Assembly (NCBI GenBank): GCA_034440635.1
Contig: JAOTON010000979.1
Span: 25,995 to 89,994, forward strand
DNA: 64,000 nt
Direction: 5' to 3'
Source: Lepas anatifera
Lineage: Eukaryota; Arthropoda; Thecostraca; Lepadidae
Under the pieces are notes generated by a model. It was given only the letters and a program-made list of their open reading frames with translations. It had not been told where the DNA came from and searched no databases. Both the position numbers and the translations under genes were made by a program. Shown here one piece after another: positions 32,508-42,341 of the stretch. How positions within the stretch are numbered: position 1 is the first letter of the stretch; the number at the start of each line of letters is the position of its first letter.

Positions 32508-32614
32508 TGTAAAGTCTTAGTTTCTTGGCTTGTCTTTATTGGGCCAACACATCTGAAAAGGAAGACAGTGTAATTATATCAGACAGAGGTAGTAATTACA
32601 TTCAAGACATTACA
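32508..32614 (-). repeat. Gypsy 5' LTR
   Basis: 107 bp, TG...CA, matching 27624-27730. At this size U3, R and U5 must all be very compressed. No TATA box is obvious. Confidence 0.93.
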
Positions 32615-32619
32615 GGGGC

Positions 32620-33116
32620 TGCAAGTAGTCAAGTGCGCTTTTGTCAGAGGGAGGAATCTTTTCCTCTAAAGTGGTTCCAACGGAGCTGAAGAAATCGTTA
32701 AAACCATTTGCAATCTCCTCGTTATCTGTCAGTGTTCCTTGGCTTGTTTTGAATGTTACCGGATAGTCATTATTTTTGTGTTTCTTATTAGTTAGTCCAT
32801 TTAGTAATTTCCATGTTTCTTTTCCATTTCCTTCATTTGCATCAAAAGACTCTCTATAATATTTTCTCTTTGCTTCTCTTGTAATTCCTGTCAGAACGTT
32901 ACGGTATCTTTTATATGATTCTTCTAGCTGTTCTAGTTCTGGGTCATTCTGATTTTTAAGCTTTTTTGAAATATACTTTTTGAACATTTTGTTTTTGTGG
33001 TTTATGCATGCCAAAATTCTAGGCGATATCCAGGGCTTTCTCGCAGTTCTTCTCCTACTTGGTGTAAAGGTTTTCGAAAAATAGTTTATTCCGTTCTGAA
33101 ATGTATTTATGAGCAT
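32620..33116 (-). pseudogene. outer LINE ORF2, endonuclease-RT linker
   Basis: Minus-strand frame carrying a TARKPWISPRILACINHKNK segment and a TREAKRKYYRE segment, typical of the region between endonuclease and reverse transcriptase in CR1/L2-type LINEs. It is cut at its 3' side by the Gypsy insertion. Confidence 0.75.
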
Positions 33117-33195
33117 TCGACATGCGATATTAGGATCTGTAATTGCATTAAAGTTGTTTAGATTACTAGATATGTATGTTCTCAGTTGGTTAATC

Positions 33196-33906
33196 TTAGT
33201 GTTGTCGAAAATCGTGATACGATTTAGGCATTTGTTTTTGTGTGTTTTGAGTGTCTTCCTGAAGAGTCATGAATACAGGTAAATGATCAGAAATGTCATC
33301 TAATATTATACCAGATTGATTAACTAAGTTAATATCACTTGTAAAAAAGTTGTCTAAGAGGGAGGGGTCACTCGTGCCAATTCTTGTCGGTTTTGAAATT
33401 GTGGGTAGAAAATTGTAGGCAGACATTATATTAAAGAACTTGGAAGACTCCCTATCATTTGGCAGTTTCCAAAAGTTAAAGTTGAAGTCCCCTGCCAAAA
33501 TCTGCAACTTATTACTTTCCAGTTTATCGAGGAGCTTTTCAACACCTTCCAGGAACACATCGTTATTATAATTTGGGGGTTTATAGACCTCCCCGAAAAT
33601 AATATTATGCTGCATGTGTCCAGTTTTTAATGTTACTTCTGCAAATGTTGATTCTGCCAAAATTCCTTCTAGATCATTTCTGTGTTTGCATTCATATTGC
33701 CTATTCACGTATATTGCGGTACCACCTCCACCCTGTGTTGAATTTCTACTAGAGGCAAACATGGTATAATTGTCTAACTCGAAATATTTTTCAATTTCCT
33801 TTCTAAGCCATGTTTCAGATATGGAAATAATAGACCAATCTATAGCTGATTTTTGCAAAAGTTGCTTAATTTCGTCAAACTTGTTCTTGACGGACCTAGC
33901 ATTCAA
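33196..33906 (-). CDS. outer LINE ORF2, endonuclease domain
   Basis: An open frame for an apurinic-like endonuclease: LNARSVKNKFDEI-type start, SISETWL (catalytic Glu), GEVYKPPN, LAGDFNFNFW, PSLLDNFFTSD, and DDISDHLPVFMTL (catalytic Asp/His). It nicks target DNA for target-primed reverse transcription. The domain itself is intact, but the downstream reverse transcriptase is broken and displaced. Confidence 0.85.
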   Translation of the reverse strand: MNARSVKNKFDEIKQLLQKSAIDWSIISISETWLRKEIEKYFELDNYTMFASSRNSTQGGGGTAIYVNRQYECKHRNDLEGILAESTFAEVTLKTGHMQHNIIFGEVYKPPNYNNDVFLEGVEKLLDKLESNKLQILAGDFNFNFWKLPNDRESSKFFNIMSAYNFLPTISKPTRIGTSDPSLLDNFFTSDINLVNQSGIILDDISDHLPVFMTLQEDTQNTQKQMPKSYHDFRQH

Positions 33907-34044
33907 ATGTAGAACTGAAAACCCTGTATGACCTAAAACTGGAATGGGTAGTTCATGATACGTACATCGAGATGATACTCTAATAAAGGCTGAATCTGGA
34001 TTTACATCATCTCAAGAAAAGCGAATTCATACTGGTTTCGAGCT

Positions 34045-35389
34045 TCACATGTCATTTAAGGTGCCGTGATTGTTCAAATTATTCTTCTGAAAATGCAAAT
34101 TGATCATGCTGTCATATTGCGATAGGATATTTACAGTTTTCATAACAACATCATGGTGGTATCGTGAAAAATCGTAAGGATCAAATTCAAAGCTCACCAG
34201 CTTACCATCATCTCCAAATCTTGATCCAGGAAATGCAGACTTTGATGTGTGGAATCCATGTCTACCATTTAGCTTTTCTTCTTTGGGACTTTCTTTGTTT
34301 TTTGTCGCTTTGTGGTGATTGTGTTTTCCCAGGTGAGTTTTTATTTTTGGGGTACCGAAAGTATCGCAATGTTCATCAGACCTACCCTTTTCCCGTTCCT
34401 CCTCCGCCCCAAACAGTACTTCTGTCTGTGCCTTCACTCCATCTGTTTCCGAATGTACCTTAGTACCACATGCATGTCCAGCCTCGCCTTGTAACACCTC
34501 ATCTGCCCCACCTTCCCCAGAGCTCCCGTGTTTGTTCCCCTGTGTTTCTCCTGTTTGTGTACTTTTTTCCCCATCGGCTTTACATTGGCTAGCAGTCTCC
34601 CGCTCTCCATTCGCCATGTTTGCGTTCCTAGGTCCATGCACTTCCTCCTTCGCTCCCTCCCCTGCTTCTGCTGGTACTGTTGCATGTGACCTCTTAGCTT
34701 TGTTATAATTTTGCCCCTCCCCATTCCTGGTGTCATTTTCCGATGTGACCACGGTGTTGGATGGGGGACTGCTGGGTTCACGTGAGGCATGCACAGTCCC
34801 AACTTTTACTGCTTCGCTGTAGGCCCTCGGTTGTGCAGCGATTTTGTCCCGAATGTCATCAGCATTCCAGTCAGGCTTCAGTAGCATGGGAGGGAGGTCT
34901 TTCCCGCTCTTTATGTATACTTGTCCCTGTTGGGTCCAGTATGAGGTGATGATTTTTTCCTTTTTTAGAGCTACACACTTTTCCACTAACTTGGCCTTTG
35001 AAATTGTCAGAGATTCGTGAATGTATAGTCCTCTCTTGGTTTTGTCTTTCGGAACTCGTTTGCTGTAGATAGTGTTTCTAATTTCTTTGTTGTTGAATCT
35101 GATGATGATAGACTTTCGAAATTTCAACCAATGAGCCGTGTTTATGTGCCAATTTTCCAATTTTACTCCTGTGTGAAAGTATATCAGTCGTGCCACCTCA
35201 CTTCTCAAACTAGCCCCGGGACGCAGGGCAAGAGCTCCCCCTTAGGATGAGGCAATCCTGGCGGCTGTAGGCCTCAGCATCCTCTGCCATTTGCATGGCC
35301 ACTACAACCTTGGCTTCTAGTTGCATTATATGAGCCCTCTGTTCCTCCACCACTCTTTTTAGTACAATCAAATCACCCTTGTCTGACAT
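34045..35389 (-). pseudogene. outer LINE ORF1 (coiled coil plus FP-like domain)
   Basis: The ATG complement lies at 35387-35389. The first about 55 codons make a coiled coil (VVEEQRAHIMQLEAKVVV, then EDAEAYSRQDCLILRG). A frameshift or stop near 35213 follows. The rest is in another frame: an FP-like region (RGLYIHESLTISKAKLVEK, SYWTQQGQVYIKSG) and then a long polar Gly/Glu/Lys-rich tail to 34045. It has the same general architecture as the L1/Tx1 ORF1 at 19737, although the two LINEs belong to different clades. The shift suggests a dead copy. Confidence 0.75.
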
Positions 35390-35464
35390 TGCTCCCGAAA
35401 CTTAGATAAGCAGTTAATTAACCAAATAAAGGATCCTCGCCGGTACTAGACCACTCAAAATTCC

Positions 35465-36670
35465 TTAACCTTCGCCCGGGTGGGGGGTCTTTTAGACCCC
35501 CCTCGGGTTTTTCCGAAGTGACCAAAAAACAGCGGCGCGTAGCGCCGCCAAACTTGGTCTAGCTGTTCCTTCATCATTTTTACATCTTTCCTGAAAATTT
35601 TGGCTCAAGGTCATATCAGGTCAGGTCACCAGGTCAGGTGAAGTGACCTCACCTCAAAAAATACTTAGGACGGCATAACTAAAAGAAGGGTTAATCGATC
35701 AAGATGAAACTCATACCACATCTTGGGCCCACCAGGAGCTACAACATTTGTTCCGGGATTTTTGGATATTGGTGACCTAAGGTCATGTGCAGAGCATGAC
35801 CTCCCCATTGACAATGCATGGGGAAAATCACGAAATGAGCTTTTCTCAGTAAGCATGGATGGACTCAACTTCAAACATCGGTTGCGACTTGCTCTTAGCC
35901 CATTTCTGAAGCTGATAGCAAAATTTTTTTACTTGTGACCTTTAAAAAGGTCACCTTAGGTCAAATAAGCATTTTTTGGTGTTTTTCTCTATAAATTTTG
36001 AATAAACTAAGATAGAGCTATTATTTTGTCACCAAAGTGTTTGTATAGTCACTGGAAGTCAAATGATATACATCATGACTATACCAGGTCAAGTTGGGTC
36101 AGACCGTTGACCTGGGTCAGGTCAAATTCTTAAATTTGACCTGGCATAGCAATATCATATATCATTCGATTCGTATTGACGAGAGGATTGCAATGGTCAT
36201 AAACTATGGCTGTATCTTGTTTGGTTTGGAAGCTATTAGCGAAAAAGTAAACGCCCTTATGCATGGGTGGCTATGGACATTCCCAAGAATATGCCCAATA
36301 TTTAGTGATCTGTAGCTCCCTAGGCTTTGACCTGACACGAAAATGAATGCCACTGCAATGAAAGCGCATCTCAAGAGCTTTCGAATGGTGTTAGAAAAAT
36401 GTGTCTAGCTATCATAGTTTCTGAGATATAGGAGGTTTTCTTAGTACACCTCATATTAACGATTTTGACCTATTTTGACCTCTGGTGACCTTGATATTGA
36501 CCTGACAAGAAAAATGACCGAAGTGTTTTCGATATCATTTTCGAAGAGCTTTCGATTGCCGTTTTGCGCTTTTTTCTAGCTCTCTTAGTTTTTGAGATCG
36601 TGGGGGGGTCTTTTTTAGCCCCCCCACCATGGCGAAGGTGGCTCGTACCCGCCACCGGGGCAAGGGTTAA
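35465..36670. mobile_element. TTAA-flanked element (piggyBac-like), AGGTCA-rich
   Basis: A 1,206-bp element bounded by TTAA (35465-35468 and 36667-36670). The ends are an imperfect inverted pair: left CCTTCGCCCGGGTGG, right (complement) CCCTTGCCCCGGTGG. Inside each end sits a GGGGGGTCTTTTAGACCCCCC-like hairpin of Gs and Cs. The interior has no long frame and is strikingly rich in AGGTCA/TGACCT. CCCTT-type ends at TTAA indicate the piggyBac superfamily; it is non-autonomous. Confidence 0.75.
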
Positions 36671-36674
36671 ACTG

Positions 36675-36775
36675 CGAGACTATATGATGACCAATTCAAT
36701 GTGTGATAACCAATGTGTGATATGTGTGATAATCAATGTGTGATATAATGATAACCAATTCAATGTGTGCCAAAA
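36675..36775. repeat. short degenerate tandem repeat
   Basis: Repeated (A)ATGTGTGATA and GATAACCAATTCAATGTGTG units in tandem, irregular period. Confidence 0.6.
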
Positions 36776-36904
36776 CTGAACCGGAAAGAAACTACAGAAT
36801 ATGTTTCAGGATATTTGAGAATGTAGGAATATGTCGAAATGAACTCAATAGTGTCGATACAAGCAAGAAATTAGAAATAGATATTCGGAAAGGAACAAAA
36901 TAGG

Positions 36905-37365
36905 AAGGAGCCCAGCGCCCGCCACCGCCCGCACGGCCGCACCCCGATCGTAGCAGCCGGTCAGCGGGTCAAGCCGATCCACCTCGCAGCGCCACCGGGC
37001 ACGTCCGCACCCGACCGCGGCCAGCGCCAGACAGACAAAGTAGGAGGATGTCGGCTGGAAGGCGGGAGACGCCGGCCCGGCGTCATTAGCGGGTATATAT
37101 CGGCTCGAGGTGGAGCAGACGTCGGCTTCAGGTCGGAAGGACGCCGGCTTTTTGTCGCGGAGACGTCGGCTGGCACGCGGGGAGATCTGGGCCTAAAATG
37201 ATTATCGGTTGGATGTTGGCTGGACGTCGGCAATGATCTCGGGTAAATAGCGGGTTGATGTTGGCTGGACCTTGTCATATGTGCACCTACCGTCCTATTT
37301 GCTGACCAGCCGACGTCAGATCGATATCGGCCCGACGTTGGCACGTTAGCTGGGTGAGGATCCAT
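36905..37365. repeat. GC-rich degenerate GACGTCGGCT repeat
   Basis: A GC-rich island with many variants of GACGTCGGCTGG or GATGTTGGCTGG, often separated by GCGGG. It keeps a minus-strand frame open, but the encoded Pro/Arg-rich peptide looks like an artefact. It could be a decayed minisatellite or a mobile-element UTR. Confidence 0.5.
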
Positions 37366-38504
37366 AACCATGGTTATCGGTGCACCGATTTCCACTTTTT
37401 TGGGGCGAATTCACCACTTTTCTTCAATAACTATTTTTGACGAATTTTGGCCCTGTTGTCTCCCACCACCCGCCCCCCCAACCATCCACTTCGATTTTGC
37501 ACTGCATCTCTGGGGAAGAGGGGTTACAATTTTTCTGTGGGCTATGAATTTGGAGTAGCGGCTTCTTAGAGGTTTATTCCCTTGCTTCAGCGGCAGCAAC
37601 TGAGAGCTGGAGGGTTTTAGCAATCTTGCAGTCAATAAATGCTGTGCCAGATCTCTAAATTCTCTCAGGGCCATTCCATGCATTCTGATTTCATTCGTAA
37701 ATCGAGTGGCGTTGGGGGCGGATGCGTCCCGGGGAGTGCCAGTGAGTGCTTGCGGGCGGGGTGACTATTTTCGCATTTTCTTGGTGGGTGTGTCAGACAG
37801 ATACCTACCTGGGTATTTGACTTTGCAACGTGAGTGAGTAGTGGCTGGTTGTGTGCCCCACAGATCGCTTAAACCAACAGGAAGTGGACAAAGTGAGTTA
37901 TAAGATGTTGTTTAGCTTCTTTTGCTGAAAACTAACACATTTATGTAGGTAATGATCTTACAGGTGGTAGGGTAACAAAGTGAAAAGCCTAAGTCGAGTT
38001 CCAAAATTTTGAGCATAGGTTAGACTTCCCAAGCTCCTTTCGAAGCTCCAACCCGCTGCCAACCATTCCGGATATACCTAATTCTATGGCTATTTAGAAA
38101 AAAATGCTTAGTGAAGGGACACACCCAGATTAGCTGAATTTTCCACTCACTTCTGCATTACTTCACTAAATTATCCACTCACCTATTAAGTGGTGCTCTT
38201 ATAGCATAATTGAATAATCATGGTGTATACAAACTTGTCAATAGTATGACAGTAAAGCAATGCTGATGAAAAAGGTCCCTAAATGAATAAAAAGGCTGAT
38301 GAAATATGTCATAAACCAGTGTCCTAAAATTCGAAATTTTAAGTGGAAGGCATACATTTTTCAACATTCTTTAGCCTCACGAGCAGGTCATTTTGATTAT
38401 TCTTCACTGTAGCACAAAATGGGTTTTAGGACACCACAGTAATCCCACCATTATCAGGTAGCATTCATGTTGTCATGTCTTGACAACAAATGTTCATATT
38501 TGTA
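37366..38504. other. gene-free stretch upstream of OGDH
   Basis: AT-rich sequence with no supportable gene. It should contain the upstream intron, or the 5' flank with a non-coding first exon, of OGDH, but no promoter or upstream exon can be identified. Confidence 0.4.
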
Positions 38505-38900
38505 TGCATCATTTCAAATTCTAAAATGAAAATACCTTTCCCTGGATTGTTTTGTATTTGTATGCTTTATTTCTAAAATGATGCCTCTTCTCCTATATTA
38601 TTTGTATTTGTCATTTCTAAAGCTAAAACTTCTTCACCAATATTGTTTCATATTTGTATGCATCATTTCTAGAACAAAACCTCTGCTCCCAGACTGTTCA
38701 TATTTGTATGCATCATTTCTAAATCAAAACCTCTCTTCTTCCAGATGTTCATATTTGCATGCATCATTTTTAAAATGAAAACCTCTTCTCCCAGACTGTT
38801 CATATTTGTATGTATTTTTTTCGAAAACAAAACCTCTCTTCTCCTAGATTGTTCATACTTGAATGTATTGTTTCTAAAGCGCCAACCTCTCTTCTCCCAG
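38505..38900 (+). repeat. tandem array of 3'-splice-site-like units before the OGDH exon
   Basis: About seven diverged copies of a roughly 57-bp unit: TGTTCATATTTGTATGCATC, then ATTTCTAAAACAAAACC, then a pyrimidine run TCTCTTCTCCCAG. Each later unit carries a branch-point-like TTTCTAAA, a pyrimidine tract and an AG. The last copy ends exactly at the AG (38899-38900) that precedes the OGDH coding exon. Confidence 0.8.
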
Positions 38901-39119
38901 CTCTCGACCATGTACCGTGTGCACGCTTTAGTGCGGCAAGCCCTTCCTCTGCGGAGCGCCAGCTGCATTGCCGCCCCGCGATGGAAGAGTGCAGCTGCTC
39001 CTCCGGCTCCAGCAGCTGCAGCTGCTGCAGCTGCAGAGCCCTTCATCAACGGCACCAACAGCAGCTACATCGAGGAGATGTACTTGCAGTGGCTCAGGGA
39101 CCCTGTGTCGGTGCACGCT
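38901..39119 (+). CDS. 2-oxoglutarate dehydrogenase E1, mitochondrial, first coding exon
   Basis: OGDH E1 decarboxylates 2-oxoglutarate with thiamine diphosphate in the mitochondrial matrix, as part of the citric-acid-cycle dehydrogenase complex. The exon follows the acceptor CTTCTCCCAG. ATG lies at 38910 and the donor is GCT|GTAAGT at 39119/39120. It codes 70 residues and ends in phase 0. The first about 42 residues are a transit-peptide type: Arg-rich, no acidic residues, with an Ala run (AAAPPAPAAAAAAAA). Then comes the conserved E1 N-terminus, EPFINGTNSSYIEEMYLQWL then RDPVSVHA, which in the family docks the other subunits. The next exon begins SWDAYF, the expected continuation. Confidence 0.93.
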
Positions 39120-39124
39120 GTAAG

Positions 39125-39340
39125 TACACTGGGGAGATGTGATGGAGGTGATGTGATTGTGCTGATGTTGGAGATGATGTGAATGTGTGGATGTTGGAAA
39201 TGATGTGGATGTGCTGATGTTGGAGATGATGTGCTTGTGCTGATGTTGGAGATGATGGGGATGTGCTGATATTGGAGATGATGTGAATGTGTTGATGTTG
39301 GAGATGATGTGGATGTGCGGATGTTGGAGATGTGTTGGAG
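39125..39340. repeat. minisatellite just inside OGDH intron 1
   Basis: About seven tandem copies of a unit near 30 bp, GATGTTGGAGATGATGTG plus GATGTGCT, with drift. It begins within a few bases of the splice donor. Confidence 0.85.
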
Positions 39341-40372
39341 AAGGATCATGGTGAAGTAGCGGGAGGGGAATAACCAGAATCGGACGGACATGCAGTCATT
39401 AATGAATGGGTACTATGTTTTGATTCAGGGGTAGCTTTTTGCATTTCCAGAGGAGAAGAAATTGGGTGGTAAATAGTTGTGTGTGGATGGGAGATTGAGA
39501 GGAGATACCTGCTTACATTTTTCATTGTTTTGTTAGTGTTTGCAACCCCTGGCACAGTTCCTTTATAACAATTATTCATTCACTTATGGGAGGTTTTAGA
39601 ACGAAACCCCCCACCTGCACTTGAGTACAAAGCTAACTTTAGAACGATGCCATAAGAAAAAAATCCACAAAAGGCTACACACGTATAAGAATCTAGCTAA
39701 CTAGTCAGTAATGCCCAGAGTCGTCTCCGAACCTGGAATTCGGAATTCTGCGTCCACAGTCTGGCTTCATCGTGGACTTAAGTCGCGTGTAGCTCCTCTC
39801 ACTAGCTTATAGTTTATGTAAAAAGTTGGTGTATGAGTTTAAAGTGTGTGTATAAAAGGCATCACGTGATTGGTGGATATGGGCATTTGACTTTGTCCAT
39901 TTTTCTCATCTGGCTGTTGTCGATAAAAATGCCGTGTTTGATCCCTTATGAATCTCATTATCACTATCTTCGATGAGAAATGCCATTACGACGCAAGAAT
40001 TTAGCCTGGCGATTAAATATGGCATGTTTAGAAAGATCCAAAGCGCCTCCTTGCGCGATCTGTTCGCATGCTTTCACCAGAAAAGCATCTAAAGCTTTCT
40101 CATGTACCCAAAAAACGGAGACTGCAACTAAAAAACCCATGCACCCAGTGGAGCGTGGTTCGGCGAGCATCGCCGGCTGGCTCTGTCCCAGGAAACTGAG
40201 TGATAGCTGTTGTTGTGTAACCCTGGACCAGTGACGTCATTTGCTGCACGCTCGGCAAGTTTCCCGGAACGGTGCTGATGGTTGTAAAATCGTTCTGATG
40301 CAGACGTGGAGCTAGCATCAGAGCAGGGCGCCACGACATAATTTTTACTGGGGGGAAGGACCCGGGTTAGTG

Positions 40373-40950
40373 GTAAAGGAACACACTGACAAGTTGGATA
40401 TTAAATATATATATTCAAAAGCAAGCACACGGACGCGCTTCGTAACTTCTTCAGCGTGTGTTTGAAGGGTAGAATTATCCGTTGACGCATGAAGGTTTCT
40501 GTAAACTCACGCGGGCTAAACGTGGATAATATTTACCAATATTTTTGATATTGCGAAATCTCCTCTCTTGGAATTTAGATTTTCTTTTTGTTCAATTAGG
40601 GCCGACTCCAAAAACTTTCTTCTATTTTTTTTATTTTTTATTTTATTTTTTATTTTATTTTTTATTTATTTATTTTTTTTTTTGGAGTCGGCCCTAATTG
40701 AACAAAAAGAAAATCTAAATTCCAAGAGAGGAGATTTCGCAATATCAAAAATATTGGCAAATATTATCCACGTTTAGCCCGCGTGAGTTTACAGAAACCT
40801 TCATGCGTCAACGGATAATTCTACCCTTCAAACACACGCTGAAGAAGTTACGAAACGCGTCCGTGTGCTTGCTTTTGAATATATATATATTTAATATCCA
40901 ACTTGTCAGTGTGTTCCTTTACCTGTATCGTTCTGTCAAATGGATCCTCA
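40373..40950. mobile_element. 578-bp fold-back element with 13-bp TSD (Penelope-like?)
   Basis: Two arms of about 240 bp (about 40372-40615 and 40677-40923) are near-perfect reverse complements around a T-rich loop. They start GGTAAAGGAACACACTGACA. A 27-bp tail follows the right arm (TGTATCGTTCTGTCAAATGG plus ATCCTCA). The insert is flanked by ACCCGGGTTAGTG (40360-40372 and 40951-40963). A duplication of this length suggests endonuclease-primed retrotransposition and not cut-and-paste. The hammerhead-like motif in the right arm hints at inverted Penelope-type terminal repeats; that is inference. Confidence 0.8.
40833..40867 (+). ncRNA. hammerhead-ribozyme-like motif
   Basis: In order: CACACG, CTGAAGA (fits CUGANGA), a short AGTTAC, GAAA, CGCGTC ending in GTC, then CGTGTG. 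CACACG pairs perfectly with CGTGTG as stem I. ACGCGT could form a minimal stem III as in Penelope-type minimal hammerheads. Stem II is very weak (G-C with a TTA loop), so activity is doubtful. The mirrored copy in the left arm (about 40427-40461) has GAAG in place of GAAA. Confidence 0.45.
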
Positions 40951-41285
40951 ACCCGGGTTAGTGCTGACCGGGGGATGCGAATTTTGAGCATATTCGGTAC
41001 CTGGCAGCATTAATGACGATTGACAAAATGACGAAAAATTTTTGCAGTACGTCCCCCCTCGTTGGCCAACAGGGGGGCGTCCCCAGCCCCTCCCCGCTTT
41101 CGGCGCCCATGCATCAGAGGCTTCACCAGGCTGTTTAAAGGCATTGTGAAAATTTGAGTTCAAATCGGTGAAACGAAAAGCAATGTTCTACAAGTGTGAA
41201 TGCTTGATTTTCACAAATGGTTGGACTTTGAATTTTCATACACAGTGCCCTCGTAACGATGTCTGAGCCTGATGGCGTTGGACGA

Positions 41286-41410
41286 CAGTGGCGGATCCAG
41301 GACTTCATTTCGGGGTGTGGACAGGGGCATCAGCCTCTGCCTATGTATTAACTATAGGCATTCATACATTTCGGGGGTTGAGTCTCCTAGTCACCCTGTT
41401 TCCGACACTG
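41286..41410. mobile_element. hAT-like MITE remnant, CAGTGGCGGATCC family
   Basis: It begins CAGTGGCGGATCCAGGAC and shares CTATAGGCATTC and CATTTCGGGG with the copy at 54935. The right terminus is eroded; a CACTG occurs at 41406-41410 without a convincing target duplication. Confidence 0.5.
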
Positions 41411-41813
41411 ATATGTCAGGTATGCATAATTATGGATCGCTCCTACTGTAGCTAAATATTCTTTTTAAATGCTGATGGTACTGGCGGTCCGGGCAATGTA
41501 TTTTATTCAAGGTACAAATTACCACTTGTTTACCAGTTACACAGGTGTTTCCTATAAGCAAAGTCAATTTGGTCACACCTGTGCTTTGTGGTTGGTTTTA
41601 TTTCATTTCCTACTTCCTCGGCACGCATTATTTTCGGATCCTGCTAGAAATCAAAGTGTTTGATGCGAGTGAGGCAGCAACATGGGGGAACCCATCTAGG
41701 AAACCCAAATGGTGTCGGCGAAAATATTTTGAATGGGGAAATATGATGCTGTTTGAAATTTAAAAAGTGAAGCAGTCATCTACAAGCAGCTTCGGATAAT
41801 CATTGGAGGTTTG

Positions 41814-42341
<528 letters not shown>

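Larger units (their letters stand above)
27624..32614 (-). mobile_element. Ty3/Gypsy LTR retrotransposon with 107-bp LTRs
   Basis: A 4,991-bp element in minus orientation, inserted in the outer LINE with a 5-bp duplication GGGGC (27619-27623 and 32615-32619). The LTRs begin TG and end CA and look identical base for base, implying a very recent insertion. Gag, protease, reverse transcriptase, RNase H and integrase occur in that order (integrase after RNase H), which is the Gypsy order. No envelope gene is present. A one-base shift in a C run near 30662 is the only visible break. Confidence 0.95.
32615..35464 (-). mobile_element. outer CR1/L2-like LINE, segment 1 (ORF1, endonuclease, linker)
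   Basis: The 5' portion of the minus-strand LINE. ORF1 runs from 35389 to 34045, the ORF2 endonuclease lies at about 33906-33196, and the endonuclease-RT linker runs to 32620 where the Gypsy element interrupts. The frame continues across the Gypsy insertion (DYLQP at 32620 to PTYDVFQNN at 27616). Total LINE length after removing inserts is roughly 4.5 kb. No RNase H is seen, in keeping with the CR1/L2 group. Confidence 0.88.

Noticed and set aside
36961..37395. 144-aa minus-strand Pro/Arg-rich frame
   Set aside because: Open because of the GC-rich repeat; composition is typical of artefact frames.
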